The translations under genes were made by a program, and so were the position numbers. From NCBI RefSeq assembly GCF_024323335.1, contig NC_066581.1, positions 178,615,330 to 178,679,329 of the forward strand: DNA of 64,000 bases, given 5' to 3'. The notes under the pieces were generated by a model that saw only the letters and a list, made by a program, of their open reading frames with translations, had not been told where the DNA came from and searched no databases. Origin of the DNA: Lathyrus oleraceus. Lineage: Eukaryota > Streptophyta > Magnoliopsida > Fabales > Fabaceae. Shown here piece after piece: positions 1 through 9,256 of the stretch. Within the stretch, counting starts at the first letter, position 1, and each line of letters starts with the position of its first letter.

Positions 1-792
1 TTGAAGATCCCTTTGAGTTCATCTGCAACATGATCATTGTGAAGCTGTTATTTTGAACCTGTGACTTGTGGAATTCATCTGCTACATGGGCTATCTTGGA
101 GAAGATCATGGAGTGGCTAAGCTTGGATGTGGATATCTTTATTTGATGCCTTGCTCTTCAATATTGATATAATATGAATTGTGTGTTTCTTGATTCTAAA
201 TGTCCAAGCGAATTTGGCTTTCTATATGACATTCTTGTCTATTGGATTGCTACCCATTGGTCAGATCTTTTCAACTCTTAACTTTTAATTTTGTGCTTAG
301 GATTAGTCTTTTCATCGCCTCCCCACTTCTTAAATTTCAAAACCTCTCCCTCCTTTTAAAAAATCTTCTTTGCTTGTACTAGTTTTATTTTAAACTTTGA
401 CCACTTTGCAAACTAGAAACTTTGGCCTTATGCCATTGCATTTTCCAACGTCTTTTCTTAATAACTTGTAAATAGACTTTATTATACTTGACTTAAACTT
501 TCAAAAAGCCAAAAATAATTAACCCATTCAAACCATTTTTAGGCCATTGTGCCTTTCAAACTCAAATTTTGGTAAAAGCAATGCATTTACTTCGAAATTT
601 ATACCACGAACTACGAGGTTTTGATCCCTCATTTTTATGTTGGTACGTAGGCACAAGTCTGAAGGTCTTGTCAAACACAAAAATATAATTAATGAATTCT
701 TTTCTCATCCCCACATTCTATTTGTTTTTAAATATCATTTTGTACAAAAACACATATGCACACAAAAAAGGGCTCCCTAGGAGTACCTAGGA

Positions 793-852
793 CACTTTGG
801 GTGCTAATACCTTCCCTCTGTGGATGAGAGGGAAGGTATTAGATCCAAAGTG
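793..852. repeat. Hairpin inside satellite unit
   Basis: The arms 793-819 and 827-852 are inverted copies: AGAGGGAAGGTATTAG is perfect and is followed by a one-base bulge and a further CCAAAGTG match. The loop is about 7 nt (GTGGATG). The hairpin recurs in every full unit, for example near 2604-2664, 41630-41690 and 45250-45310. It lies where the two oppositely oriented LTR-like pieces of the unit meet. Confidence 0.85.
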
Positions 853-2704
853 ACCTATAATGTTTTGTTATATCACATGTGTTTCTTTTAGGATTATGAA
901 ATTTTGTACAACATAACATTTGAAGTAGACATCTTAAAATTTCCAATGCATTTGGTCTCACCTCAAAATCATAAAAATTAAAGAAGTTAGTTCGTTGGGA
1001 AGTTAACTCAAAATTAGGGTTTCAGTCAAAATGACCTATAATGTTTTGAAATGAATGTTGACCTTCCAAGTTTCAAATGGATTTTTGATGAACACAAAAG
1101 TTGTTTATATTATTCTTAAGAACATTGTTTATCTTGGGGTCATCTTCATTTGAAAAACACATCACAAGTTGTGTCTCAGTGATACTCAATTTAGTCAGAT
1201 GACTTGACTGGTCAACTTCTCAAGGCCAAACTTCAAATCTTGATGAATGAATGATTGAGGATCCTAACATAAGCTCATATATGCATAAAATAATGAATTA
1301 AAGAACTTCACTTGATTAATTTTGATCATCGGTTGAGGTTGCTTCATGGGCAAGGCATTGTCAATGCACAGTTGAATTAGGGTTTCCTTGGAAAACAATC
1401 CTCAAGCCCTTTGGGGTATCTTAATAAAATTGGAAAATTTAGATACTTGGGAGGAATATATGATGATTAGGATCTTTGTGAACCATTGTCATTCTTTTTC
1501 TCATCTTCATCTAGCCACTTCATTGAGCTTAGGAGCTTCCTAGGAGCATGGGAGCACATGATCACTTGAGCTTCAAAAAAAAAAGAGTTAGTGACATATT
1601 TTTGTGCTTTTGGTTAGTAAACAAAATAGGAAAAGAAATAATATACAATACAAGCATGCTTGGTGGTCTCAAACCACTCACACAAGTATCATCCCTAGGG
1701 TAAAGGAGCCATACATGCTATGATCCTTGAGGCAATGCACTGAGCAATGATATGATGCCATGAGGGATCTTAGGGTAAAATTGAGGGTCTTACAACTTCA
1801 TCTGATACATCATTGAAGATCCCTTTGAGTTCATCTGCAACATGATCATTGTGAAGCTGTTATTTTGAACTTGTGACTTGTGGAATTCATCTGCTACATG
1901 GGCTATCTTGGAGAAGATCATGGAGTGGCTAAGCTTGGATGTGGCTATCTTTATTTGATGCCTTGCTCTTCAATATTGATATAATATGAATTGTGTGTTT
2001 CTTGATTCTAAATGTCCAAGCGAATTTGGGTTTCTATATGACATTCTTGTCTATTGCATTGCTACCCATTGGTCAGATCTTTTCAAGTCTTAACTTTTAA
2101 TTTTGTGCTTAGGATTAGTCTTTTCATCGCCTCCCTACTTCTTAAATTTCAAAACCTCTCCCTCCTTTTAAAAAATCTTCTTTGCTTGTATTAGTTTTAT
2201 TTTAAACTTTGACCACTTTGCAACCTAGAAACTTTGGCCTTATGCCATTGCATTTTCAAACTTCTTTTCTTAATAACTTGTAAATAGACTTTATTATACT
2301 TGACTTAAACTTTCAAAAAGCCAAAAATAATTAACCCATTCAAACCATTTTTAGGCCTTTGTTCCTTTCAATCTTAAATTTTGTTAAAAACAATGCATTT
2401 ACTTCGAAATTTATACCACGAACTACGAGGTTTTGATCCCTCATTTTTATATTGGTACGTAGGCACAAGTCCGAAGGTCTTGTCAAACACAAAAATATAA
2501 TTAATGAATTCTTTTCTCATCCCCTAATTCTATTTGTTTGTAAATATCATTTTGTACAAAAACACATATGCACACAAAAAAGGGCTCCCTAGGAGTACCT
2601 AGGACACTTTGGGTGCTAATACCTTCCCTCTGTGGATGAGAGGGAAGGTATTAGGTCCAAAGTGACCTATAATGTTTTGTTATATCACATGTGTTTCTTT
2701 TAGG

Positions 2705-2709
2705 ATTAT
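2705..2709. repeat. Target site duplication ATTAT (left)
   Basis: The 5-bp ATTAT before the terminal TG of the LTR at 2710 matches ATTAT at 39917-39921 after the terminal CA at 39916. Joining the flanks gives the sequence seen in uninterrupted satellite units (TTAGGATTATGAAATTTT), so this is a simple insertion without loss of target DNA. Confidence 0.97.
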
Positions 2710-3986
2710 TGATCGCGACTTTATGAGTCGAATTTGGGGTACAAACTGCAAGTGCACAGTTCTATCGCGTAGTTTTAAAAGATATCGATCCCACAGGGAC
2801 TTATGAATCGATATACCGTTATCTAAGGTTACTTCGTAAAGCTAAGGTGGATAATGGTTGATTGTTTGGGGGAAAAGCTAAAAACTAAACTAAGATCTAG
2901 ATTAAATATTAATAAAGCGGATATCGGTATGTAGTTCGTCGTAATTAGGGAATCAATTCTTTGTCGGTTTCCTGGTTTTAAAATAAATCTTTTCAGTTGA
3001 CTTTATTGATTAAAAGTTTTATCTCAAACTCTCGCTCTGTTGAATAAACCGTGATTTTATGTTAATGTAGCTGTCACTTATAATTAAGTCAAAAACCATT
3101 TTTTGAAAGCAATAAAGTCCGTAGAAACTCTTTTTAAGAAAACACTGACCGTTTAAACACCCTTATCTCAAACTCTCGCTCTGTTGACTTAGGTTATATA
3201 GTTAAATTCAAATGCTTAACTCTCGTCCTCACATTCAATCTTTAAAAATACTTTTTGAAAAAGATTAGAATTTAATTAACTCTAAAAATTGCTCTCGCCC
3301 TGATCTAGAATTAATGTCCAATTTACACTGTCCAGTTAAAACCTCAAACTCTCGCTCTATTGATTTTAACTTCTTTATGTCTTTTACTTTCATAAAAACC
3401 TTTGTTATTAACCCTGTAAATTGAGACCGTAAAAAGAGTGATTTTAATTTTAAATTTAGTTAAACCGACTTAGTTCTGATCCCTTATTCCGCTTACTTTA
3501 CATACCGATATCTAAGTGAGTTAGCCAGACATGCTAAACAAAATAAAATACTTATCATGCATAAACAGACTCATCCCAGGCAGATAATATAAAAATATAT
3601 AAAACAAAGCATTAAATAATAATTAAAGAACCTGAATAAGTTAAACAATAGTCTTGAACACTCCACCACAAGCCGGTAGGATTTGTTCTTGGATTCTTCA
3701 ATTAAACAACAAATTAAAATGAAGGAAATAAAAACTAGATCCTAACGTAAGGTTAGATCCGGTAAAAAGGTACACAATAGTTTCCGGTGTAGAAACTATT
3801 GTGCGAAAAGAATTAACTAAATGCTAAAAAGGAAATAGGAAATTGCAAGGGAAATAGTGTAGAACTCGTAAAAAATTAATAAAGAAACAATGCCTAAGCT
3901 GCTGGAAAAGAAAATATGCAAAAGCGAAAACGGCAAAGGAAAAAATGTGGAAAAGCTTCGGAACCCTTTTTGGTTTTGCAAGTGGC

Positions 3987-3996
3987 TATTTATATA
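3987..3996 (-). promoter_or_regulatory. TATA box of Athila-lineage LTR (3' copy)
   Basis: The minus strand reads CATATATAAATAGCC, a strong plant TATA context. It lies about 130 bp downstream of the inverted TGACG cluster in the direction of transcription. The same box is at 39483-39492 in the 5' LTR. Confidence 0.7.
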
Positions 3997-4123
3997 TGCT
4001 TCAGTAACCGCTTCCGCTGCCAAAAAGGTCTTCAACGTGCATAAAAGCATGGCGTGGATATAGGGCTCAACACTCCCTCAACGTCTCTGAGGCGTTCCTT
4101 GCGCCAAAAATGTAGGGGAATGG

Positions 4124-4210
4124 TGTGACGTTCGTCACACCATGTGTGACGTCCGTCACAGGGGTGTGCAAGGCGTGACGCTCGTCACAGCCTCTGTGAC
4201 GCTCGTCACA
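4124..4210. promoter_or_regulatory. Cluster of four inverted TGACG motifs in LTR promoter
   Basis: Four 16-bp inverted repeats of the form TGTGACG-NN-CGTCACA lie at 4124-4139, 4145-4160, 4174-4189 (first base changed) and 4195-4210. TGACG is the core bound by TGA-type bZIP factors, as in as-1/ocs elements. The cluster sits 130-220 bp upstream of the TATA box, where an enhancer is expected. The binding role is inference. Confidence 0.65.
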
Positions 4211-4441
4211 GGTGCAACACCTGTGTTCTTGTACTTTGGGCTGGGCTTTGCTATTTGGTTCGTTTTCTCTCCTTTTTGCACCTTTTTTCTTCCATTTTTA
4301 CTTGTGCTTCAAAATAAGCCACCTGAGACAAATAGGAAGAAAATACCGCGTAATATCTAATAAAATGAAGTGAACTGAAATAAATAATGATAAAATTTAA
4401 TTGAATTAAGTCCTAAAATATGATATAATTTCATGTTATCA

Positions 4442-4453
4442 AACTCCCCCATA
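4442..4453 (-). other. Polypurine tract of Athila-lineage element
   Basis: The minus strand reads AAGTATGGGGGAGTT immediately before the 3' LTR start TGATAAC. Position and purine content fit the primer for plus-strand DNA synthesis. Confidence 0.85.
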
Positions 4454-5430
4454 CTTAGATCTTTGCTTGTCCTCAAGCAAAAATTTAGTATAGAACTCGT
4501 TAAAGGTTTTAGCCAGATAAAATTTCAAAACACACATCAATTCGTAATAGGTTGCAAATGGGTTTAGTTTAGAAGCATCTTGAGTTTAATCTTGACATCA
4601 ACAACCACCGTCACAACCTAGGTAACCCTGCTTTGTGCAAATCAGTTCAAGTACACTATGATAGCTATCCTGGTTCCTTTACTCTTATTTCACCCATTTT
4701 CATTCTAGCGAAATCACATTAAGCCCTTTATCTTTTCGCGCACATAGTGGAGTAACCGGTTAGTGATTCTGATCCCCTTTTAGCTAGAAGTTCTGGTACA
4801 TAAGTCGGATAACTTCGTTATTCAGTCCATTGCAAATTGCGGGGGATCGGACCGTAGTCCGCCCTACCAAGTTCAGTACCAGATACCTACTGAACCAACT
4901 CATAATGGATCTTTCATCTTATGCTTTTGTATGATCTGCAACCTTTAGATTAAATGATCTGGTAAGGATCACCTAACTTAATTAGTGCATTTCCTAATAT
5001 ATATATATTTTATGTTACTTTGGGAATCATTCACTTATATTCATCGGCTCTCCACGTAGTTTGCTATTAAGATGATGCTGACTTCTCGTATAAACTACTC
5101 GGGGTTACTATAAAAGTAAAAGTTCAAGGAATTGGTGTAATAGGTACTTATCCTGATCTAACATGTTAAGGTTCTCAGAGCGTTGTTATGGTAATGATTT
5201 TGTTTTTGATTTCACTCAAGTTTTATAAAATAAGCAACCTTTATACTTATTGGGTGTGTTAAATTTTTGTTATGGCTCAAGAAAATTGAGGGAATAGATA
5301 ATAGAAATTTGTTCATACTCGGGACTTAACTTAAAATAACTTCAATTTTTTTTAATTTTTTTTTATATATAATAATTGAAATAGCAAAAGGAAAGGTACA
5401 TACTTGAAAAAATGGAAATAGAAAGAACAT
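4454..5430. other. Non-coding 3' region between the two polypurine tracts
   Basis: About 1 kb of AT-rich sequence has no open frame worth reporting. It lies between the extra and the true polypurine tract of the Athila-lineage element. An AT microsatellite lies near 4999-5010 and a T-rich run near 5346-5372. No other gene or repeat is visible. Confidence 0.6.
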
Positions 5431-5433
5431 GGT

Positions 5434-5450
5434 TTCCCCCCCATACTTAA
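5434..5450 (-). other. Extra polypurine tract
   Basis: The minus strand reads TTAAGTATGGGGGGGAAACC, sharing AAGTATGGGGG with the true tract at 4442-4453. It lies about 65 bp downstream of the stop of the last ORF. A second, internal polypurine tract at this position is a described feature of Cyclops-type Athila elements. It could give a second plus-strand initiation point. Confidence 0.7.
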
Positions 5451-5516
5451 ATTAAACATTGTCCCCAATGTTTTAAGGAAATGAAATACAATATGGAAAG
5501 GAAAAAGAGACTACAA

Positions 5517-6818
5517 CTAAGGCTGCCTTCCGCCTCTGGTTCTTGGGCCAGGTGATCTCTGACGTAAGTCTAAGTTGTCGAACCTGCTGAACAACTCAGT
5601 AAACCGCTGGTCGGTTATGGCATTCCTAGCATCCTGTTGTTGTTGCATTTGACGCATCATTTGCATCATCTCGACATTCTGTGCTTGCATACCATCAATA
5701 GCATCCATGATGTCGTTGTTGGTTGCAGGCCTTCTTCGTCGACGACGTTGGGAGGATGGGCCAGTTGTATTATCAGAAGGGTTGAGCGGGACAGATTGTT
5801 GTGCAGGAGGCTGATCACCTTGCTCCATTTCTTCAAACTCGTCTGTGGGCGGGTTTGCATGTGAAGGCTCGGTGGCTTCGGGAGCATTTAGATCATAGAG
5901 GTGGCGGTTGGGGTTTGTGACATCTGTTAGGGCCATGTTGGGTAGAACAACGCTTGGGATTGCCTGGTTATTCACCATAAGGTAATATCCGCCGCCAACT
6001 CTGTTCTTAATCAGGCGGCTGGATCGACAGTAGCTGATGTCCATAAATAAGGGGGGTTGAGATTCTAAGGTTTGGAGTCGGTCCCCTAAGTTTAAGCCTA
6101 GTGCTATGGTGGTGATTAATCCGCCTATTACAAAGGGTTGACGGCCTCTAGCACATAAGGTGCGGATATGATGAAATAGGAAAGAGGCGGCGTTTACCTT
6201 AGCCTGCGGTTCGAAGACACATTCGAGGAAGAAGAATTCCTTTGCGTTGACCTTGCTGTTGTTTGGTCTACCAAAAACTGTGTTCTGTAAGATGCGGATA
6301 AAATATCGGATGGTTGGGTTATGTATGTGGGAAAGAAGGAGCTCTTCCCAGTTGTAGGCATCTAGACCGGATATTTTCTTAAAAAGGGTGAAAACGCCAT
6401 CTGTGTTCCAGTTTAGGTCGGGAGGGATTCTGGGGTAGACTTGGCCTTCTGTGGAGAATTGTAGCATGGTACTCAACTGGTTTTGGGTTAAGGAGTACTC
6501 GGTGTTGAACATACGGAAGGTTGCGGTACCGGTTAGGAATTCGTCCTCACCGGCCGGGGTGGTGTAGGCGTATGAACTTAAGAATTCTAAGGTTAGGGAG
6601 GGGTAAGTGGGTTGATTATGCGTGCACAGAAAGGTTAAGTCGGCTTGACGGAGCATCCATTCGATACCTTGGAGTAATCCTAATTGGTGTAAACAAGTAA
6701 AATCAGGGTACCTGGTGGAGACGACGCCTCGCTGTTGGAAACGCTCAAATTGCTCCCTTTGATAATTTTCGTCTTCGGATCGGAAGATGATATTTCCGAA
6801 ATTCTGGTTTCCCGCCAT
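5517..6818 (-). CDS. Athila downstream ORF (second copy), 433 aa, plant transposon protein of unknown function
   Basis: This intact ORF lies between pol and the 3' LTR, in the env-like position of Athila elements. I see no signal peptide or membrane segment, so I do not call it an envelope protein. It resembles the plant transposon proteins grouped as ATHILA ORF-1. The conserved part (about residues 40-310) has LTLEFLSS, FRMFN.EY, HNP.IRYF.RIL and GGLIT motifs and ends at LYDLNA. An acidic, Pro-rich linker, an Arg6 run near 357-362 (possible nuclear or nucleic-acid binding signal) and a Met/Gln-rich predicted coiled coil (about 370-415) follow. It is a paralogue of the ORF at 7515-8822. The start ATG follows a clear TATA box by about 95 bp and a pyrimidine-rich leader, which supports this start. 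Confidence 0.85.
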   Translation of the reverse strand: MAGNQNFGNIIFRSEDENYQREQFERFQQRGVVSTRYPDFTCLHQLGLLQGIEWMLRQADLTFLCTHNQPTYPSLTLEFLSSYAYTTPAGEDEFLTGTATFRMFNTEYSLTQNQLSTMLQFSTEGQVYPRIPPDLNWNTDGVFTLFKKISGLDAYNWEELLLSHIHNPTIRYFIRILQNTVFGRPNNSKVNAKEFFFLECVFEPQAKVNAASFLFHHIRTLCARGRQPFVIGGLITTIALGLNLGDRLQTLESQPPLFMDISYCRSSRLIKNRVGGGYYLMVNNQAIPSVVLPNMALTDVTNPNRHLYDLNAPEATEPSHANPPTDEFEEMEQGDQPPAQQSVPLNPSDNTTGPSSQRRRRRRPATNNDIMDAIDGMQAQNVEMMQMMRQMQQQQDARNAITDQRFTELFSRFDNLDLRQRSPGPRTRGGRQP

Positions 6819-7145
6819 AGTGATGAATGAATTTGAAGGAGTAATTTGGAGAGAAAAGAGATGTATTTGATAGGAGAGAATGGTTTGTGGTGAATGAAGG
6901 AAGGTTTGATGGGTATTTATAGGGAAAAATTTGGAAGTTGGAAAAATAGGTGGTTGAAAAGTGAATAAAGGTGGGTAAATGTGAATTAATGGGGAAGATA
7001 AAAAAATGAAAGGGTGTAACGTTCGTCTCCAACGGCTATGTAACGTTCACCTAGTCAGAAATGTGTTACGCTCGTCACAGGGGTGTGACGGTCGTAACAG
7101 GCCCTTGGCGTGCCGTTCGTCATGGATTGTGTGACGCTCTTCACA
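6819..7145 (-). promoter_or_regulatory. Internal promoter upstream of second downstream ORF
   Basis: On the minus strand a TATA box (CCCTATAAATACCC, about 6910-6921) lies about 95 bp before the ATG at 6818, separated by a C/T- and A-rich leader without other ATGs. Upstream, 7015-7145 holds degenerate copies of the LTR motif TGTGACG-NN-CGTCACA: 7015-7030, 7064-7079, 7084-7099, about 7109-7123 and 7130-7145. Motif and spacing mirror the LTR promoter (cluster about 130-220 bp upstream of TATA). This suggests a separate transcript for the 433-aa ORF. Evidence is sequence only. Confidence 0.65.
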
Positions 7146-7514
7146 CATTCTTTTTGGCAAGGCTTCAGTAGCGTTCTACAGAATTACTTTTGTAATGGAT
7201 TTATTATTTTTTTGATTATTTTGTTTTGCTTTTAGATCATTTTATCTTGCTAATTAATTTATCTTGCATGCTATTCTATATAATACTGCATAATAGTGCA
7301 TGAATAATTCAATAAGTTATAGGTAGCAACAGTAGAGAATATAATAGCTATTGCATAATAAAATTAAATAAATAGCTTCAATAAAATGATCATAATGTAA
7401 TATTGGAAAGAAAAACAAAAAATGCGAAAAGGGAAACAAATGCGAACATGAATTCAAATAACATAAATGAATAATCTAACTTAAAACTAAATAGCTAAGA
7501 AAAACAACTAAATT
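7146..7514. other. AT-rich spacer between the two downstream ORFs
   Basis: This AT-rich stretch has no open frame of note. It lies between the stop of the 435-aa ORF (7515) and the promoter motifs at 7015-7145. It could hold the 3' end of an upstream transcript, but I see no decisive poly(A) signal. Confidence 0.5.
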
Positions 7515-8822
7515 CTATCCATCTGCACGATCTCTGGCCGGAGGAGCAAAAGAGTTAACACGGTATAGCAACGCGTTAAACTGATTTGTCATACTGCGCA
7601 TGTATCCTAGAACTTCGTGTTTCATTTCAGTGAACTCTTCTCTGAGGGCGTCTTGTTCTGACATCAAAGCTTCCATGGCGGTGTTAAGATCTGTTCCGGG
7701 CATATGATGCCGGAGGTCGGGTATTGCTGATTCTTCTGTCTGAGCAGGCTGAGGAGGAGGGTCAATATCATAATAGCCAGATGGTGTCTGAGGGTCAGAT
7801 TCAGCATAAGGGATCTGGTAATCACAAATCTCATAGTCCTGGATGGATCCAGTGGATCTAGCAGGAGAGGGTGTTGCGTTCAGGTCGTAGAGCCAGTTGT
7901 TGCGGTTATGAACACTAGTCCTAGGGTCGGGCAAGGTAAATAAACAAAAAACTTGGTTATTAATTATAAGCTCGAACTCGTCAGACCCTTGGTTTGCTAT
8001 AAACATGGCGTTGAAGAGGAAGGGTATGCTCATAATAGTAATGCCGCAGAAAGGGCTTAAGTCAAGCATAGGCTGACGTAATCCGAGAGCATTACCAATC
8101 ATGGTTATCAAACCGCCTACTCTAATAGGTGCTCGCTCATCTTGGATAAGGTGGTCTAAATTTGCTAGCATAAAGGTGGCACCGTTTACTGGACGGTTCT
8201 GGGAAGCACAGAATATGATGAAAAGTTCATCACGTGAAACTGCTGTATTGTATGGCTTCTGTCCAAATAAGGTGTGGGTCAGGATCCTGTGGAAGTAACG
8301 GAAGGCCGGGTTATGTATGTTTCCAGAGAGAAACTCATGTTCCTCGGGATTATCATTTCCAGTCAAGCTACTCCAAAAGTGTTCAAGTTCTCTATATTCA
8401 AGAAGTTCTTCCTGGCTTACGGTGAATGTATCAAGGGAGGTAGGGAAACCCAAAAGGTTGGTAAAGTCTCTAATGTTAAATTGGTACTCCATGTTGAACA
8501 TTCTGAACTGGATAAAACCTCTACTAATTCCTTTTCCATGGCTGGGTAGATAGATTAATGAGCTAAGGAATTCTAGTGTGAGTCTCCGGTAGGTGGTGAA
8601 ATGTCTTAGGATAGGGGATGTCTCCCATCCTATCTGATTCAGCAAATACAGGACACTTTCCCTTAGTCCAAGGGCAGTCATAGCCCAATCATCAGCATAT
8701 AAACTAGGTAGCATCTCTCTAGTGGCTAGTTCGTCAAACTTTTGTTTCTGAGCCATTCCTCTGAACTTGATACCCATACGATCAATATGTCCCATCTGTT
8801 TAGTGTTAGCTAAAGAAAACAT
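7515..8822 (-). CDS. Athila downstream ORF (first copy), 435 aa, plant transposon protein of unknown function
   Basis: This is the first ORF after pol in element direction and is intact. Its order of conserved motifs matches the 433-aa ORF: LTLEFLSS, FRMFN.EY, IHNPAFRYF.RIL, VNGATF, VGGLIT.I, INNQV and LYDLNA. After an acidic, Pro-rich linker comes a predicted coiled coil (about residues 375-425). It has no Arg6 run, no signal peptide and no membrane segment. The start is uncertain: 8822 is the longest frame, but ATGs at 8795 and 8756 are plausible. A branch-point-like CTAAC and the acceptor AACAG lie just before the 8795 ATG, so the message could be spliced. Function is unknown; the coiled coil suggests self-association. 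Confidence 0.82.
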   Translation of the reverse strand: MFSLANTKQMGHIDRMGIKFRGMAQKQKFDELATREMLPSLYADDWAMTALGLRESVLYLLNQIGWETSPILRHFTTYRRLTLEFLSSLIYLPSHGKGISRGFIQFRMFNMEYQFNIRDFTNLLGFPTSLDTFTVSQEELLEYRELEHFWSSLTGNDNPEEHEFLSGNIHNPAFRYFHRILTHTLFGQKPYNTAVSRDELFIIFCASQNRPVNGATFMLANLDHLIQDERAPIRVGGLITMIGNALGLRQPMLDLSPFCGITIMSIPFLFNAMFIANQGSDEFELIINNQVFCLFTLPDPRTSVHNRNNWLYDLNATPSPARSTGSIQDYEICDYQIPYAESDPQTPSGYYDIDPPPQPAQTEESAIPDLRHHMPGTDLNTAMEALMSEQDALREEFTEMKHEVLGYMRSMTNQFNALLYRVNSFAPPARDRADG

Positions 8823-9064
8823 GAGTTTTAGTTAGGATTTGGCCAAATGCCGAAAGAAGAAAAAAGTTGTTATTATTATTATTATTATATTTTTTTTCTT
8901 TTGAATTAAAATAAATCAGGAATGAATACTAAACAGAAATTAAAAGAATAATTAAGGAAGAAATAGGAAAATGATAATAATAGAATATGAAAATAATAAA
9001 CTAATTGTGGGTTGTCTCCCACTAAGCGCTTTGTTTAAATGTCGCAAGCTCGACAAAGAAACTG
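8823..9064. other. Spacer between pol and first downstream ORF
   Basis: This AT-rich spacer has an ATT microsatellite at about 8871-8889 (plus strand) next to a T run. No gene is visible. The remnant of the pol frame ends at 9065. Confidence 0.5.
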
Positions 9065-9256
9065 TTAAGTATAATCTATTGATCTTGGGGGCATTTCGTC
9101 TAAGTGTAGGATTTGCGAATCTTCGTTGGTTTCTGCATAGTGATAGTGTTTTAGACGTTGCCCGTTTACGGTGAACGGTTCTGTGGATTTGCCTTTAATT
9201 TCTATCGCTCCACTGGGAAAGATGTTAGTGATATGAAAAGGACCTGACCATCTGGA
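9065..9256 (-). pseudogene. Integrase C-terminal tail cut off by a stop codon
   Basis: The pol frame stays open for about 63 codons beyond the TGA at 9257-9259. It begins with SRWSGPF, the GPF module typical of Ty3/gypsy integrase C-termini, and ends at TAA 9065-9067. A single C-to-T change in a CGA codon (a CpG on the coding strand) would explain the stop. Confidence 0.75.

Larger units (their letters stand above)
1..2709. repeat. Tandem satellite, about 1812-bp unit (left part of array)
   Basis: One full unit (1-1812) and the first 897 bp of a second (from 1813) lie left of the Athila-lineage insertion. The second unit resumes at 39922, and 897 plus 915 bp gives exactly 1812, so the array was continuous before the insertion. 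These copies belong to a subtype also seen at 39922-42648, with variants such as CCAAGCGAAT and TCATCGCCTCC. Each unit contains a plus-strand block like the 3' end of an Ogre LTR (about 600-820), a hairpin at 793-852, and a minus-strand block like the start of an Ogre LTR (about 1680-1796). I see no coding capacity conserved across copies. Confidence 0.95.
2710..4441 (-). repeat. Athila-lineage 3' LTR
   Basis: The LTR is 1732 bp, bounded by TG and CA, and nearly identical to 38205-39916. By eye there are about a dozen substitutions, nearly all transitions, plus one 21-bp copy-number difference in the promoter motif cluster. It has a TATA box at 3987-3996 (minus strand) and four inverted TGACG motifs at 4124-4210. 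In the transcribed part, CTCAAACTCTCGCTCT (plus-strand spelling) recurs at 3023, 3167 and 3343, with weaker copies between. Confidence 0.95.

Noticed and set aside
3817..4050. A 77-aa ORF in each Athila-lineage LTR (also 39313-39546)
   Set aside because: It spans the TATA box and leader of the LTR, is hydrophobic by composition (T-rich), and has no recognisable domain.
5517..8822. Env-like (retrovirus envelope) function for the two downstream ORFs
   Set aside because: The position is env-like, but no signal peptide, membrane segment or cleavage motif is visible. A cytoplasmic or nuclear coiled-coil protein fits better.
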